Notes under the pieces: generated by a model | The model's input: only the letters and a program-made list of their open reading frames with translations | The model's database searches: none | What the model was told of the DNA's origin: nothing | Assembly: GCF_026229185.1 (NCBI RefSeq) | Contig: NZ_JAGGJA010000003.1 | Location: forward strand, 124,001 to 188,000 | Reading direction: 5' to 3' | Source: Fodinibius salsisoli | GTDB lineage: Bacteria; Bacteroidota; Rhodothermia; Balneolales; Balneolaceae | Length of the DNA: 64,000 bases | In this document: piece by piece, positions 32,129 through 41,582 of the stretch | Layout of the letters: each line of letters starts with the position of its first letter | Position numbering within the stretch: position 1 is the stretch's first letter | Translations under genes and position numbers: made by a program

Positions 32129-32911
32129 TTAATTCTGTTCGCCGTTTACAGATACAGATGCTAAGTCAGTTAACCAGTCATACCCTTGCTCTTCCAATTT
32201 CAGAGCTAAGTCTTTATCTCCAGACTTCACAACCTTACCATCAAGCATAACATGCACATGGTCCGGTTGAATATAGTCAAGAATACGCTGATAGTGCGTT
32301 ACCATTACAACGCTCTTTTCTTCATCAGCAATTTGGTTGATACCATTTGCTACAATTTTAAGCGCATCGATATCCAAGCCGGAGTCTGTTTCATCCAGGA
32401 AAGAGAGTTTAGGATTGAGTACAGCCATCTGGAAGATCTCGTTGCGCTTTTTCTCACCGCCACTGAAGCCGGCATTTACGCTTCGATCTAGAAATTCAGG
32501 CTTCATGTCTACCACATTCAGACGCTCATTGATGTAATCCTCAAACTCAATAGGATCCAGCTCTTCTCTGCCCTGCTCTTTAGCAATAGTGTTATACGCC
32601 TGTCGCAATAACGTTTTATTCGTTACGCCCGGAACTTCTACCGGATATTGGAAAGCAAGAAACAAGCCCTTATGAGCACGCTCATCAGGATCAAGATCGA
32701 GAATACTTTCGCCCTCGAACAGGATATCTCCTTGTGTTACTTCATAAGCCTCATGGCCCGCCACTACCTTGGAAAGCGTACTTTTACCACTTCCGTTGGG
32801 GCCCATGATGGCATGGATCTCTCCTTTTCCAATTGTTAGGTTAACACCTTTTAGGATCTTTTCAGATGGATCCTCTTCGACACATACATGTAAATCTTTG
32901 ACTTCTAACAC
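32129..32911 (-). CDS. sufC: SufC, ABC-type ATPase of the SUF system
   Basis: ATPase that drives conformational change of the SufBCD scaffold. Seen: Walker [15 protein letters not shown]-loop [16 protein letters not shown] signature [17 protein letters not shown]; Walker [17 protein letters not shown]; and switch VTHYQRIL, all in the SufC-specific forms. 260 aa is normal. 55 bp after sufB and 4 bp before sufD. Confidence 0.97.
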   Translation of the reverse strand: MLEVKDLHVCVEEDPSEKILKGVNLTIGKGEIHAIMGPNGSGKSTLSKVVAGHEAYEVTQGDILFEGESILDLDPDERAHKGLFLAFQYPVEVPGVTNKTLLRQAYNTIAKEQGREELDPIEFEDYINERLNVVDMKPEFLDRSVNAGFSGGEKKRNEIFQMAVLNPKLSFLDETDSGLDIDALKIVANGINQIADEEKSVVMVTHYQRILDYIQPDHVHVMLDGKVVKSGDKDLALKLEEQGYDWLTDLASVSVNGEQN

Positions 32912-32966
32912 GTTACTTAATTCTTTTAATGTTTATTTAATAGTTTAAATCGTCGATATGCAGCGG

Positions 32967-34415
32967 TTATCCCACACTACCTTCTAACTTAATGCCCAAC
33001 AACTTATCGGCTTCAACAGCAAACTCCATAGGCAGCTCTTTCAGCACTTCTTTACAGAAACCATTGACGATAAGCGAGATCGCATCGTCTTCGTCCATAC
33101 CACGTTGCTGCAGGTAAAAGATCTGGTCTTCACCCACACGGCTCGTACTGGCCTCATGTTCTACTTTGGCCGTTGGATTAGCCGACTCAATATAGGGGAA
33201 CGTATGGGCCCCACAGGTTTGTCCAATCAGCATGGAGTCGCAAACCGAATAATTCTGGGCTCCGTCGGCACGGGGACTGATTTTCACTTGCCCGCGATAG
33301 CTGTTGTTAGACTTACCGGCCGAAATACCTTTCGAGATAATCGTACTCTTGGTGTTTTTACCGACATGAATCATCTTTGTGCCGGTATCCGCCTGTTGGC
33401 GGTTGTTGGTTACTGCTACGGAGAAAAACTCTCCGATAGAACCATCGCCCTGCATAATTACGCTGGGGTATTTCCATGTAATAGCAGAACCCGTTTCAAC
33501 CTGGGTCCATGAAATTTTGGAATTATCTCCGCGACAATGTCCACGTTTGGTTACAAAATTAAAAATACCACCTTGTCCCTCCTCATCACCGGAGTACCAG
33601 TTCTGGATGGTTGAGTACTTAATTTCAGCATTCTCTAAGGCTACCAACTCTACAACAGCAGCATGCAGTTGGTTTTCCTGGAACATAGGAGCGGTACAGC
33701 CTTCCAAATAGCTTACCTGGCTGTTATCCTCACAAATAATCAATGTTCGTTCAAACTGTCCCGACTGCATATTATTGATACGGAAGTAAGTCGAAAGTTC
33801 CATTGGGCAGACCGTATCTTTGGGAACATAGACAAAAGAGCCATCGGAAAAGACCGCAGAATTGAGGGCTGCATAAAAGTTATCACCCTTGGGTACCACG
33901 GATCCCAAATACTCCTTAACTAACTCTGGATGATCCTGAATAGCTTCTGAAATAGAACAGAAGATTACACCAGCTTCAGCCAGCTTTTCTTTGAAAGTAG
34001 TGAAGATGGATTCACTGTCAAAAACGGCATCTACTGCAATACCCTGCAGTTGTTTTTGCTCTTCCAGTGGAATTCCCAGTTTCTTGTACGTCTCAATAAT
34101 TTCCGGATCTACATCATCCAGGCTTTCCGGCTTATTTTTATTTTTCTTCTTTGTGGCAGAGTAATATTGCACCTTGTCAAAATCAGGTGTTTCATACTCA
34201 ACATTAGGCCAGTCTGGCTCTTCCATTTGCTTCCATTTCTCAAAGGCCTCCAAACGGAACTCTGTTACCCATTCCGGCTCATTCTTACGCCGTGATATCT
34301 CGCGGATAATATCCTCGTTGATACCGGTAGGAAAATCTTCATATTCTACGTCGGTGGTAAAACCATACTTATACTCACCACCAACCATAGATTCAAGTGC
34401 TTCAGTTTCACTCAT
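32967..34415 (-). CDS. sufB: SufB, Fe-S scaffold subunit
   Basis: Scaffold subunit where sulfur arrives and the cluster forms. Seen: [80 protein letters not shown]; the conserved Cys-bearing [19 protein letters not shown]; and [20 protein letters not shown] with the invariant Glu/His region. 482 aa is typical. First gene of the sufBCDS-nfu-sufA-DUF2480 operon. Confidence 0.97.
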   Translation of the reverse strand: MSETEALESMVGGEYKYGFTTDVEYEDFPTGINEDIIREISRRKNEPEWVTEFRLEAFEKWKQMEEPDWPNVEYETPDFDKVQYYSATKKKNKNKPESLDDVDPEIIETYKKLGIPLEEQKQLQGIAVDAVFDSESIFTTFKEKLAEAGVIFCSISEAIQDHPELVKEYLGSVVPKGDNFYAALNSAVFSDGSFVYVPKDTVCPMELSTYFRINNMQSGQFERTLIICEDNSQVSYLEGCTAPMFQENQLHAAVVELVALENAEIKYSTIQNWYSGDEEGQGGIFNFVTKRGHCRGDNSKISWTQVETGSAITWKYPSVIMQGDGSIGEFFSVAVTNNRQQADTGTKMIHVGKNTKSTIISKGISAGKSNNSYRGQVKISPRADGAQNYSVCDSMLIGQTCGAHTFPYIESANPTAKVEHEASTSRVGEDQIFYLQQRGMDEDDAISLIVNGFCKEVLKELPMEFAVEADKLLGIKLEGSVG

Positions 34416-34468
34416 AAGTTGATAACTGGGATAATTTTAAGATGTTTTGATTATCATAGTTAAACATC

Positions 34469-34488
34469 AGAACGAAATTATTCGTTCT
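34469..34488. promoter_or_regulatory. Palindromic operator candidate 1 of the suf operon
   Basis: AGAACGAA (34469-34476), a 4-bp ATTA spacer, and TTCGTTCT (34481-34488): a perfect 8+8 inverted repeat 54 bp upstream of the sufB ATG. Read on the minus strand it overlaps a plausible promoter (TTTCGT, 16 bp, GATAAT). Its symmetry is that of a dimeric repressor site; the regulator is unknown (no Rrf2/IscR-like gene is in the window). Confidence 0.6.
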
Positions 34489-34498
34489 ATTTGCCTTC

Positions 34499-34513
34499 AG
34501 CATAATTTATGCT
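34499..34513. promoter_or_regulatory. Palindromic operator candidate 2 of the suf operon
   Basis: AGCATAA-T-TTATGCT, a perfect 7+7 inverted repeat with a single central base. It lies 10 bp from the first palindrome on the side away from sufB, and differs from it in sequence, so two different regulators, or one regulator and one RNA structure, may be involved. Confidence 0.5.
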
Positions 34514-34888
34514 AACAATTCAATGCTGTTTCAGCTGTTGTTTATTTCTTTATGCTTAAACAGGGAATATAAGGATAATTCGGTCTAACCTAAATTTTAA
34601 TAAGGAGTTATTTAACCCTTGTGAAGTCCCTGTGACTGTCGCTAGTAAAATGTCCAAACATTAGGAGATGAACCAATCGAAAGAGATTATGAATCAGATA
34701 AAGTTTGGTTATCTATTTCATGCATTACTTCGCTTACTATGCACCCTTTTGACATAATGACCTCGTCAAATCAGCCCGGTTAAGTAGCTCGTGGACAGAT
34801 TATACGGATGAATTGAATTATAGTTTGCAAAATTGTTCACAGTACCTCAATAGTTGTCAGTTGTCAGAAGTAAATGCCTACTGATTGT

Positions 34889-36631
34889 TCAATTAGTAAA
34901 TGAATAATATTGATCTCCAAAAATTATCGGCGTTTGTGCCCGGTCATGCAGCCTTCGTGAAGTGTAGGATATATCTCGTTCAAGAAAATCATAAATCTTA
35001 TTTAAGTTGGTAAATCGTTGTTGCAAAGCCTTGGCAAACAGGTAAGGAAAAATATGGTGTTTCTTGTCCTCTCCTCGAGATGATTGATAAAGTCTTGATG
35101 GTTCCCCTACTAGGCTTCCCATAATCAAGGTGGAGTTAGAAGTTTCTGTCAAGGTCTCAGCATAGGGTCGCATCAACGTAGCCTGGTTATCTCCAGACAC
35201 TGACTGTGACTGACTGTGACTAAAATCAATATCTGCAACTACAATTGTCTTTTGGGATGGGATTGCACTTATTTGGCTGAAAAGGGTCCCCAGGGGGATA
35301 TCCGTTGCACCAGAAGTATCATCAAGGGACACCGATTGCAGAAAGAGGTCCCCTCCCTTTTCAATGCGTCCAAATCCACCGGCAAAAATGAAAAATTCGG
35401 TACTGTCATTGGCCGTTGCCTTAATTTCTTGTATCGCAGAATAAACTTCCCGGGGGGCCTGAACATCTGTTAGTTGATGGATATTTTTCTGGGCATATCC
35501 CAATCCCTTCTCCAGGTATGCGACTATTAACTCCCCATCCCGATGGGTATACCTCCGTTCGGGCAGTGACTCAGAATAGTTTTCGTTAGTAATAACAAGC
35601 GCCTTTACATTGGGGGTTGAGGGCCGCAACTTTGGGATATTACTCTCAACATCAATCTTGCCAAAAGGTATTCGTGGAACACTAACGATCTGTTCATTTG
35701 AATTCATTTCGGAAGAACGCCATATGAGCGCGGCTTCATCCTTTGAAATATAATTTTCAAAATTACCGTACCTCACCTTATACCAATCGTCATTAAACGA
35801 AGATATAACTTTTATTTGGCTACCACGGGCCAGATCAGCCAATACATTCTCGGGATTAATGTCAGGTGTGCTACGCAGCTCTGCATATTCGGCTTTGATC
35901 TGGGCATAAGGCTCTAAAACATCCGAAACGGGATAGGTGCGCTGATAGGTAGAATCGTTAAAGTGAACCGACAGGTTAAAACTACCTAACCCTTCCCCCG
36001 TTAACTGCAGGTCGTTAAAGCTTGCTGCCAGTGGCAGCTGAATACCCCCCCTGGAAATGTTGCTTAGGCTATCCTGAAGCAAGGTTTGCCCACGATAGGT
36101 AACCATAAAATCTACTGGCAATACCAAATTGGTCTGAACATCAACCGTATCTGTCACCATCAGTTCGCCGGTATTATCAAGGTAGCGTTCTTCACCAACG
36201 GATTGGGGCTCCCCGGTTGGTTTTAAATTTAGAAAGCCGGATGCACCTAGCAGAGCGCCCACAATATTAAGGGTTAGAGATTGAGTGGAACCTAAATCAT
36301 ATCGGCTGGAGTTAGCCGCATAAAAAGCAGCGGCAGCCCCGGCAAGACCCAATGTTACGAACCCAGGACGTAACTTATACTCCTGAATACTGCGCTGAAC
36401 AAGCATTTTTTGTTGGTAACTGCGAGTTATACGGGCAAACACATTGAGCTCTATGGTAGGTTCTTCAGGCGTCAACGTATCGGCAATGGTCAGAAAATGC
36501 TTCTCTTCCAATACCTTATAGTCTGATCGATCAACAGCCTTCTGATCTTTTACGACCCATCTACCATTAGTGCAGGATACAGAAGATATCAGTACTATTA
36601 GCAAAAATGATATGTTGGCAACCCTGCTCAC
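34889..36631 (-). CDS. Lipoprotein with SH3 and catalytically dead caspase-like domain
   Basis: A 580-aa predicted lipoprotein (LISSVSC, Cys20). Residues about 90-240 are a poorly defined beta-rich region; 245-305 resemble an SH3_3 domain (ELRSTPDINPENVLADLARG, then DDWYKVRYGN); about 340-530 match a caspase/peptidase C14 fold: VKALVITNENY, THRDGELIVAYL, a DSTEFFIFAGGFG strand and KTIVVADIDFSHS. In active enzymes these last two read YSGHG and DACFSG; here the His position is Gly419 and the Cys position is Asp469. It therefore looks like a pseudo-enzyme. GTG start; ends the operon after the Omp85-like gene, 9 bp downstream of it. Confidence 0.8.
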   Translation of the reverse strand: MSRVANISFLLIVLISSVSCTNGRWVVKDQKAVDRSDYKVLEEKHFLTIADTLTPEEPTIELNVFARITRSYQQKMLVQRSIQEYKLRPGFVTLGLAGAAAAFYAANSSRYDLGSTQSLTLNIVGALLGASGFLNLKPTGEPQSVGEERYLDNTGELMVTDTVDVQTNLVLPVDFMVTYRGQTLLQDSLSNISRGGIQLPLAASFNDLQLTGEGLGSFNLSVHFNDSTYQRTYPVSDVLEPYAQIKAEYAELRSTPDINPENVLADLARGSQIKVISSFNDDWYKVRYGNFENYISKDEAALIWRSSEMNSNEQIVSVPRIPFGKIDVESNIPKLRPSTPNVKALVITNENYSESLPERRYTHRDGELIVAYLEKGLGYAQKNIHQLTDVQAPREVYSAIQEIKATANDSTEFFIFAGGFGRIEKGGDLFLQSVSLDDTSGATDIPLGTLFSQISAIPSQKTIVVADIDFSHSQSQSVSGDNQATLMRPYAETLTETSNSTLIMGSLVGEPSRLYQSSRGEDKKHHIFPYLFAKALQQRFTNLNKIYDFLERDISYTSRRLHDRAQTPIIFGDQYYSFTN

Positions 36632-36640
36632 AGTGTAAAT

Positions 36641-37876
36641 TTATAAAGAAATTATGGCTCCTATTCCGATAACATGTCGAAATTTAAAATGATCCTCTTC
36701 TCCGGGGTGTGATAACCAAAGTGGTAGATCATACCGCAGCATCAGTCCGCGTGATTTACCAAGATAATCCGGAATATTAACGGACAGCATAAATCCAGGA
36801 CCGGCATCAGTGAGCAAGCGCGGCTCTTCAATATCCGTAACTCCTAAGGAGGTGCCCCCATCAAAGAAAATATAGGATCTTAAGCTCGTAAATTTTCCCA
36901 CAATAGGCACGTTTTTGAATGCTCGATCCAATGGATTTGGATAATCAAGTTCCACATTCACCGCTGAAAGTGAAGTATATAGAGGTGCCAAACCGCTATT
37001 TAATACTTCAGTATCCTGATGCAGGTACCCCCTTAACCCTGGACCTCCCGTTATCTGTATACTCCCGGACTCCATAAGCGTTGGCGAAATAGTACCACGA
37101 GCTCTTGTTAAGCCATGGTCCATCCAGCCCCGAGCTGAATTAAAACTATGAGAAAAAAGATATTCCGGAGCCGTTTTATCTGTAGCAAAACCGGTGTACA
37201 ATCGACCAGAGAGCTTAAAATAATCAGATAAGGGAATATTTTGATTGAATGCGATTTCTGCACGAAAGAAACCGGGATATGAGCCCGCGATATTGGCATC
37301 CGCAGATACCAAGATTGCGTACCGTCCTGCCCCGTTGGTGTTCGTACTGAGTAATTCAGCCGATACAGGATACAACCAATCATCCTGCCACAGCTGATTA
37401 TACAGCAGGTAATCCTCGTCAAAACGATGCTCGGCCCGCGCCCCTACTGATAATTCCGTAAAGTTTAGCTCATCAAAACCAGGCTGCCAGCGCTTGCTAA
37501 AGGTAAGGCCATGAAACTGAAAACCGGTGCGAAATGAACTTTCCAGACTTATGTTAGCTTCGCTGCCAAAATCTGACAACGAAGGTATCGGTTCCGTAAA
37601 CGAAAAATAATAAGAAACAGGATGTTCTGGAAATTTCGTCCCCAGCCAAACTCCCGTATTAAGACGGTGAGGACCATCCCCAAAAGAGTCCGGGGTACTG
37701 CCCTTGAGCCGAACACCGATACGAATGCCATCCACACTATTATACCAGAGATCCGGAGCCGGGGTGAGTTCATAGCTGTCACCAAACTGGGCTATACTCT
37801 TTGGGATATTCCCCGCAAAAAGTAAGATAGCCAGAATAAATCCAATTTTGATCTTCTTTAAAGCTCTAAAATCCAC
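36641..37876 (-). CDS. Omp85-like outer-membrane barrel protein
   Basis: A 411-aa secreted barrel protein (signal ending PKSIAQF). It has alternating strands with the BamA/TamA-type feature GGPGLRGYLHQ at about 270-280 (the loop-6 L-R-G-Y/F motif), FFDGGTSLGV, RGLMLRYDLPLW and the ending HVIGIGAIISL. POTRA domains are absent, so it is a barrel-only surface antigen type, not BamA itself. Start is a GTG that overlaps the Nudix gene end by 19 bp. Possibly a lipoprotein or protein export channel, or partner of the pseudo-caspase; not established. Confidence 0.72.
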   Translation of the reverse strand: MDFRALKKIKIGFILAILLFAGNIPKSIAQFGDSYELTPAPDLWYNSVDGIRIGVRLKGSTPDSFGDGPHRLNTGVWLGTKFPEHPVSYYFSFTEPIPSLSDFGSEANISLESSFRTGFQFHGLTFSKRWQPGFDELNFTELSVGARAEHRFDEDYLLYNQLWQDDWLYPVSAELLSTNTNGAGRYAILVSADANIAGSYPGFFRAEIAFNQNIPLSDYFKLSGRLYTGFATDKTAPEYLFSHSFNSARGWMDHGLTRARGTISPTLMESGSIQITGGPGLRGYLHQDTEVLNSGLAPLYTSLSAVNVELDYPNPLDRAFKNVPIVGKFTSLRSYIFFDGGTSLGVTDIEEPRLLTDAGPGFMLSVNIPDYLGKSRGLMLRYDLPLWLSHPGEEDHFKFRHVIGIGAIISL

Positions 37877-38307
37877 TCGTCTATCAGTTGATTATGGGTA
37901 ACAATCGAAATTAACAGGTTTATGAGTCGCCGTTGTTCCGGCCAATGGATGTATGTAGATACTTCATCTTGAGGAACCCATTTGTAAGCTGAATGCTCAT
38001 GGTTTAACACAATAGAAGCCTCCGGCTGTACTTCTGCTGCAAAGGCCGGTATTTGGCGTATGCTATCTACCTTGGGATCATAAAACTGGTTGACCGAAGG
38101 AAGAACCCAGAACAACTTGGGATGAAGGGTCGTTTCTTCATCAAGTTCACGAAGCCCTGCATTGTATGCCTTTTCATCTTTACCAACTTTGCCGCCAACC
38201 ATACGCCACTGCCCGGTATAAATAACATCAGTCGACCGTTTTAGTAAGAGGACCTCAATTTGTGATTGCCTCCTTCTATACGGATAGACATCTACAAGGC
38301 GATCCAT
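37858..38307 (-). CDS. NUDIX hydrolase
   Basis: Hydrolase of nucleoside diphosphate derivatives. Seen: the Nudix box at residues about 38-60, GGKVGKDEKAYNAGLREL followed by DEETTLHP (G-x5-E-x7-R-E-x2-E-E), preceded by LLLKRSTDVIYTGQWRMVGG as in the dATP pyrophosphohydrolase group. 149 aa is normal. Starts 14 bp after UDP-xylose synthase gene, and overlaps the Omp85-like gene by 19 bp. The substrate is unknown; proximity to nucleotide-sugar genes might suggest UDP-sugars. Confidence 0.9.
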   Translation of the reverse strand: MDRLVDVYPYRRRQSQIEVLLLKRSTDVIYTGQWRMVGGKVGKDEKAYNAGLRELDEETTLHPKLFWVLPSVNQFYDPKVDSIRQIPAFAAEVQPEASIVLNHEHSAYKWVPQDEVSTYIHWPEQRRLINLLISIVTHNQLIDEWILEL

Positions 38308-38321
38308 AATGTAAGGGAATT

Positions 38322-39272
38322 TTATTGATCTAACACCTTCTTCTTGAAGTAATCCAGCGTTTTGGAAAGTCCTTCTTTTCGGTTGAAGGTTGGCTCCCAG
38401 TCGAGCACTTCCCTGGCCCGGCTAATATCCGGTTGCCGCACCTGCGGGTCATCTTTGGGAAGTTCCTCAAACGTAATGGTGCTGTTGGAGCCCGTCAATT
38501 CAATGATCTCCTTAGCAAAGTCCAGGATCGTCACTTCCTGCGGATTTCCTATGTTCACTGGATCCGTATAGTCGCTTTGAGACAGCCTCCAAATGCCTTC
38601 CACTAAATCATCAACGTAGGTAAAGGAGCGTGTCTGCGATCCGTCTCCATAGACCGTCAACGGGTTCCCGTTAAGGGCCTGCCGCATAAAGGTCGGCAAG
38701 GCCCGTCCGTCATGGATACGCATGCGGGAGCCATAAGTATTAAAGATCCGAACAATACGTGTTTCCACCCCATGATACCGATGATAGGCCATAGCCATAG
38801 CTTCGGCAAATCGTTTGGCTTCATCATAGACTCCGCGATCTCCTATCGGGTTAACATTACCCCAGTAATTTTCTTGCTGTGGATGAACCTGGGGATCGCC
38901 ATAGACCTCGCTCGTAGAAGCCAGCAGGAATCGCGCGCCTTTGGCTTTGGCCAGCCCGAGCGCTTTATGGGTTCCAAGAGAACCCACCTTCAGGGTCTGG
39001 ATGGGCATTTCCAGGTAGTCAATGGGCGAGGCTGGGGAAGCAAAGTGTAAAATCAGGTCCAGGTCCCCGCTTACATGGATATAGTTAGTTACATCATGAT
39101 CAATGAAGCTAAAATCATCATTACCTATAAGATGGGCAATATTATCGGCATCCCCGGTAATGAGGTTATCCATACAGATCACTTCATATCCTTCCGAAAG
39201 GTATCGATCGCACAAATGCGAACCCAAAAATCCGGCGCCGCCTGTAATGAGTACTCGTTTTTTACTACTCAC
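38322..39272 (-). CDS. UDP-glucuronate decarboxylase (UDP-xylose synthase) type
   Basis: Predicted to convert UDP-glucuronate into UDP-xylose using bound NAD. Seen: [71 protein letters not shown]; catalytic [33 protein letters not shown] and [17 protein letters not shown], which together are the UXS signature. Start is a GTG. 316 aa is normal. Ugd, the enzyme making its substrate, lies 151 bp upstream on the same strand, so the two form a pathway. Confidence 0.93.
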   Translation of the reverse strand: MSSKKRVLITGGAGFLGSHLCDRYLSEGYEVICMDNLITGDADNIAHLIGNDDFSFIDHDVTNYIHVSGDLDLILHFASPASPIDYLEMPIQTLKVGSLGTHKALGLAKAKGARFLLASTSEVYGDPQVHPQQENYWGNVNPIGDRGVYDEAKRFAEAMAMAYHRYHGVETRIVRIFNTYGSRMRIHDGRALPTFMRQALNGNPLTVYGDGSQTRSFTYVDDLVEGIWRLSQSDYTDPVNIGNPQEVTILDFAKEIIELTGSNSTITFEELPKDDPQVRQPDISRAREVLDWEPTFNRKEGLSKTLDYFKKKVLDQ

Positions 39273-39423
39273 GTTGATTGAAATTAGTTTCGGTTACCTG
39301 ATGATATTACTTGTTAATTGCTTAGAGATATTCTACACAACGAGCCACAAAAGTTTAGGTAAAGGTATTGGGATATAAGGGTATCAATTCCATAACTTAT
39401 ATCCTTATTTCCTTTTTAAACAC

Positions 39424-40782
39424 CTATTCCGCAGCTTTTGCCTTAAGTTCAGGGACATTCACTGCTGGTCGCCCCACACTGATATAAGTAATACCGGCTT
39501 TACGGGCCCGATCCAGATCATACAGATTCCGGCCGTCAAAAATTACAGGCTGTTTCATGTGGTCCTGAAACCGGTCAACCGTTGGACGACGAAACTCATT
39601 CCACTCGGTACAAATAATGAGGGCATCAATATCTTCGAGGGCATCCTGTTGGTCATGCACAAACTCCATCTTATCCAGTACCGCCTGACTGGTGGCCTGC
39701 CGGAAGGTACCAATAGCTTCGGGGTCGTAACCAATGAGCTTAGCACCCCGCTTAACCAACTCCTCTGCAATATACAGAGCCGGGGCTTCCCGGATGTCAT
39801 CGGTTTCCGGCTTAAAGCTCAGCCCCCACATACCGAACGTTTTGCCTTCAAAATCGTCGGTGCCATAATACTTCTCCATCTTGTCGACGATGGACACTTT
39901 CTGGGCTTCATTCACTTTCATGACCGAATCCAAGATTTTAAAATCATATCCATTCTGACCGGCGGTATAGTGGATGGCCTGCACGTCTTTGGGAAAGCAA
40001 CTGCCCCCGTAGCCAATACCGGCAAACAGGAACCGCTTGCCGATGCGAGAGTCGGTTCCAACCCCGCGGCGCACATTGTCTACATTAGCCCCAACCCGCT
40101 CGCAAATATTGGCGATTTCGTTCATAAACGTAATCTTGGTAGCCAGCATAGCATTGGCGGCATACTTGGTCAGCTCTGAGCTACGCCGATCCATCACGAT
40201 GATAGGATTGCCCGAACGTACAAAGGGCTCATAAAGAGTCGTCATAATTTCAGCAGCACGCTCAGATTCGGTACCAATCACCACCCGCTCAGGATACATA
40301 AAATCGTCTACGGCAGCCCCTTCGCGCAAAAATTCCGGGTTAGAGACCACATCAAAGAGCTGCTCGTCGGCGTTATCCGCTACGGCCTCATGAACCCGAT
40401 CCCCCGTACCTACCGGCACGGTAGATTTGTTGACGATCACTGTGTAGTCCTCAAGCAGTGAACCGAGTTGGCCGGCAACCTTCATAACGGCGGACAAATC
40501 CGCCTGCCCATCGCCACCGGGTGGCGTGGGTAAACACAAAAAAACAATATCAGCTTCTTTCACGGCCTTCTTCATCTTCGTGGTAAATGTGAGCCGTCCC
40601 TCACGAATGCCCCGGGAAAAGATAGCCTCTAATCCCGGCTCATATATCGGCACCTCTCCGTCGCGGAGCTGTTCAACTTTTTGCTCATCAATGTCTACAC
40701 AGGTTACATAATTTCCTGAATCGGCAAAACAGGTACCACTTACCAAGCCTACATACCCGGTGCCTATGACTGCTATCTTCAT
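39424..40782 (-). CDS. UDP-glucose 6-dehydrogenase
   Basis: Oxidises UDP-glucose twice to UDP-glucuronate with NAD. Seen: MKIAVIGTGYVGLVSGTCFA; the DEQKVEQLRDGEVPIYEPGL block; VFLCLPTPPGGDGQADLSAV; STVPVGTGDRV; SNPEFLREGAAVDDFMYPER; and the catalytic Cys in GIGYGGSCFPKDVQA; later WGLSFKPETDDIREAP. 452 aa is the normal length. It starts directly after greA (adjacent bases) and feeds the UDP-xylose synthase. Glucuronate and xylose are typical components of capsule or LPS, but no glycosyltransferases are present here. Confidence 0.97.
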   Translation of the reverse strand: MKIAVIGTGYVGLVSGTCFADSGNYVTCVDIDEQKVEQLRDGEVPIYEPGLEAIFSRGIREGRLTFTTKMKKAVKEADIVFLCLPTPPGGDGQADLSAVMKVAGQLGSLLEDYTVIVNKSTVPVGTGDRVHEAVADNADEQLFDVVSNPEFLREGAAVDDFMYPERVVIGTESERAAEIMTTLYEPFVRSGNPIIVMDRRSSELTKYAANAMLATKITFMNEIANICERVGANVDNVRRGVGTDSRIGKRFLFAGIGYGGSCFPKDVQAIHYTAGQNGYDFKILDSVMKVNEAQKVSIVDKMEKYYGTDDFEGKTFGMWGLSFKPETDDIREAPALYIAEELVKRGAKLIGYDPEAIGTFRQATSQAVLDKMEFVHDQQDALEDIDALIICTEWNEFRRPTVDRFQDHMKQPVIFDGRNLYDLDRARKAGITYISVGRPAVNVPELKAKAAE

Positions 40783-41253
40783 TTATCGCTCAATGTTTTT
40801 GACTTCAAGTTTTAATTTACCGGCCGGCACTTCCACTTCTACAATTTCATCTTTTTCTGAGCCCAGTATAGCTTTACCTATGGGAGATTCCACCGAAATT
40901 TTATTCTCTTTAAAGTTGGCTTCGTCTTTAGAAACCAAGGTGTATTTTACTTCTTTATCTACATTGTGATTATAGATCGTGACGGTAGAAAGTAAGTACG
41001 CTTTATCCGTATTGACATCTTCTTCATCCAGAATACGGGCGTTAGCCAGGGCATTTTCCAGTTCAGCGATTCGTTTTTCAAGCATTCCCTGTGCTTCTTT
41101 TGCGGCGTCATATTCCGCATTTTCACTTAAATCGCCTTTGGCCCGGGCTTCTGCAATTTCTTCTGCAATTTCCTTACGTCCCCGGCCTTTTAAATCTTTA
41201 AGCTCTGCCTCTAGCTTTTCAAATCCTTCACGTGATAAATAATTCTTTTCCAC
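40783..41253 (-). CDS. greA: Transcription elongation factor GreA
   Basis: Rescues stalled RNA polymerase by stimulating cleavage of the nascent RNA. Seen: N-terminal coiled coil (YLSREGFEKLEAELKDLKGR, then EIAEARAKGDLSENAEYDAA) with the tip residues DLSENAEY, and a C-terminal FKBP-like domain with VESPIGKAILGSEKDEIVEV. I start it at a GTG at 41253 (VEKNYLSREG), giving the standard 156 aa; the open frame extends upstream but the extension has no match to GreA. A hairpin is in the presumed 5' UTR. Confidence 0.95.
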   Translation of the reverse strand: MEKNYLSREGFEKLEAELKDLKGRGRKEIAEEIAEARAKGDLSENAEYDAAKEAQGMLEKRIAELENALANARILDEEDVNTDKAYLLSTVTIYNHNVDKEVKYTLVSKDEANFKENKISVESPIGKAILGSEKDEIVEVEVPAGKLKLEVKNIER

Positions 41254-41582
41254 GACATTCACAGCTTTAATTCGAAATATATTTAGCCTATAAAATAACA
41301 AATGCCAGCGTTAGGCTGACATTGCTTTATATTTACCTAAAATAGCATGATTATCGTTCTGTTACCAAATATAAATTTGTTTTCCCACTTCGATCAAACC
41401 TAAGGAAAACTCTATTTGGAAATGAGTTCCTGCATACGCTAAGAAGGTACTGATCAAGGATTAGCAGAAAATAAAATTTATTCGAAACTATAAGCAACCA
41501 TTTGGTGAAAAGTCTTGTATAGTTATATAGAAGGGAAATGTTCCAACTGTGATAAATTATTATTTAGGAAACAGATACAGCT
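41254..41582. other. Spacer between greA and the ECF sigma factor genes
   Basis: A 329-bp AT-rich divergent gap. It holds the hairpin at 41301-41323, and must carry the promoters of greA (minus) and of the sigma-factor operon (plus). I could not place either promoter convincingly. Confidence 0.6.
41301..41323 (-). promoter_or_regulatory. Hairpin in the presumed greA leader
   Basis: AATGCCAGC at 41301-41309 faces GGCTGACATT at 41314-41323 with a GTTA loop and one mismatch. Its position 48-70 bp before the greA start codon is that of a leader structure; GreA genes of other bacteria can carry regulatory leaders, but the resemblance is only positional. Confidence 0.3.

Larger units (their letters stand above)
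34416..34888. other. Spacer upstream of sufB
   Basis: A 473-bp gap. The part nearest sufB (34416-34513) carries the operon's control region, with the two palindromes listed separately. From about 34520 to 34888 I see no open frame of coding character; AGTTGTCAGTTGTCAG at about 34852-34867 is a short tandem repeat. The pseudo-caspase gene ends at 34889. Confidence 0.6.

Noticed and set aside
34680-34880. Possible tRNA or small RNA in the suf spacer
   Set aside because: No cloverleaf arms, T-loop or terminator could be found.
39559-40179. A 206-aa plus-strand frame inside ugd
   Set aside because: It lies wholly antisense to a well-conserved gene and matches no protein pattern.
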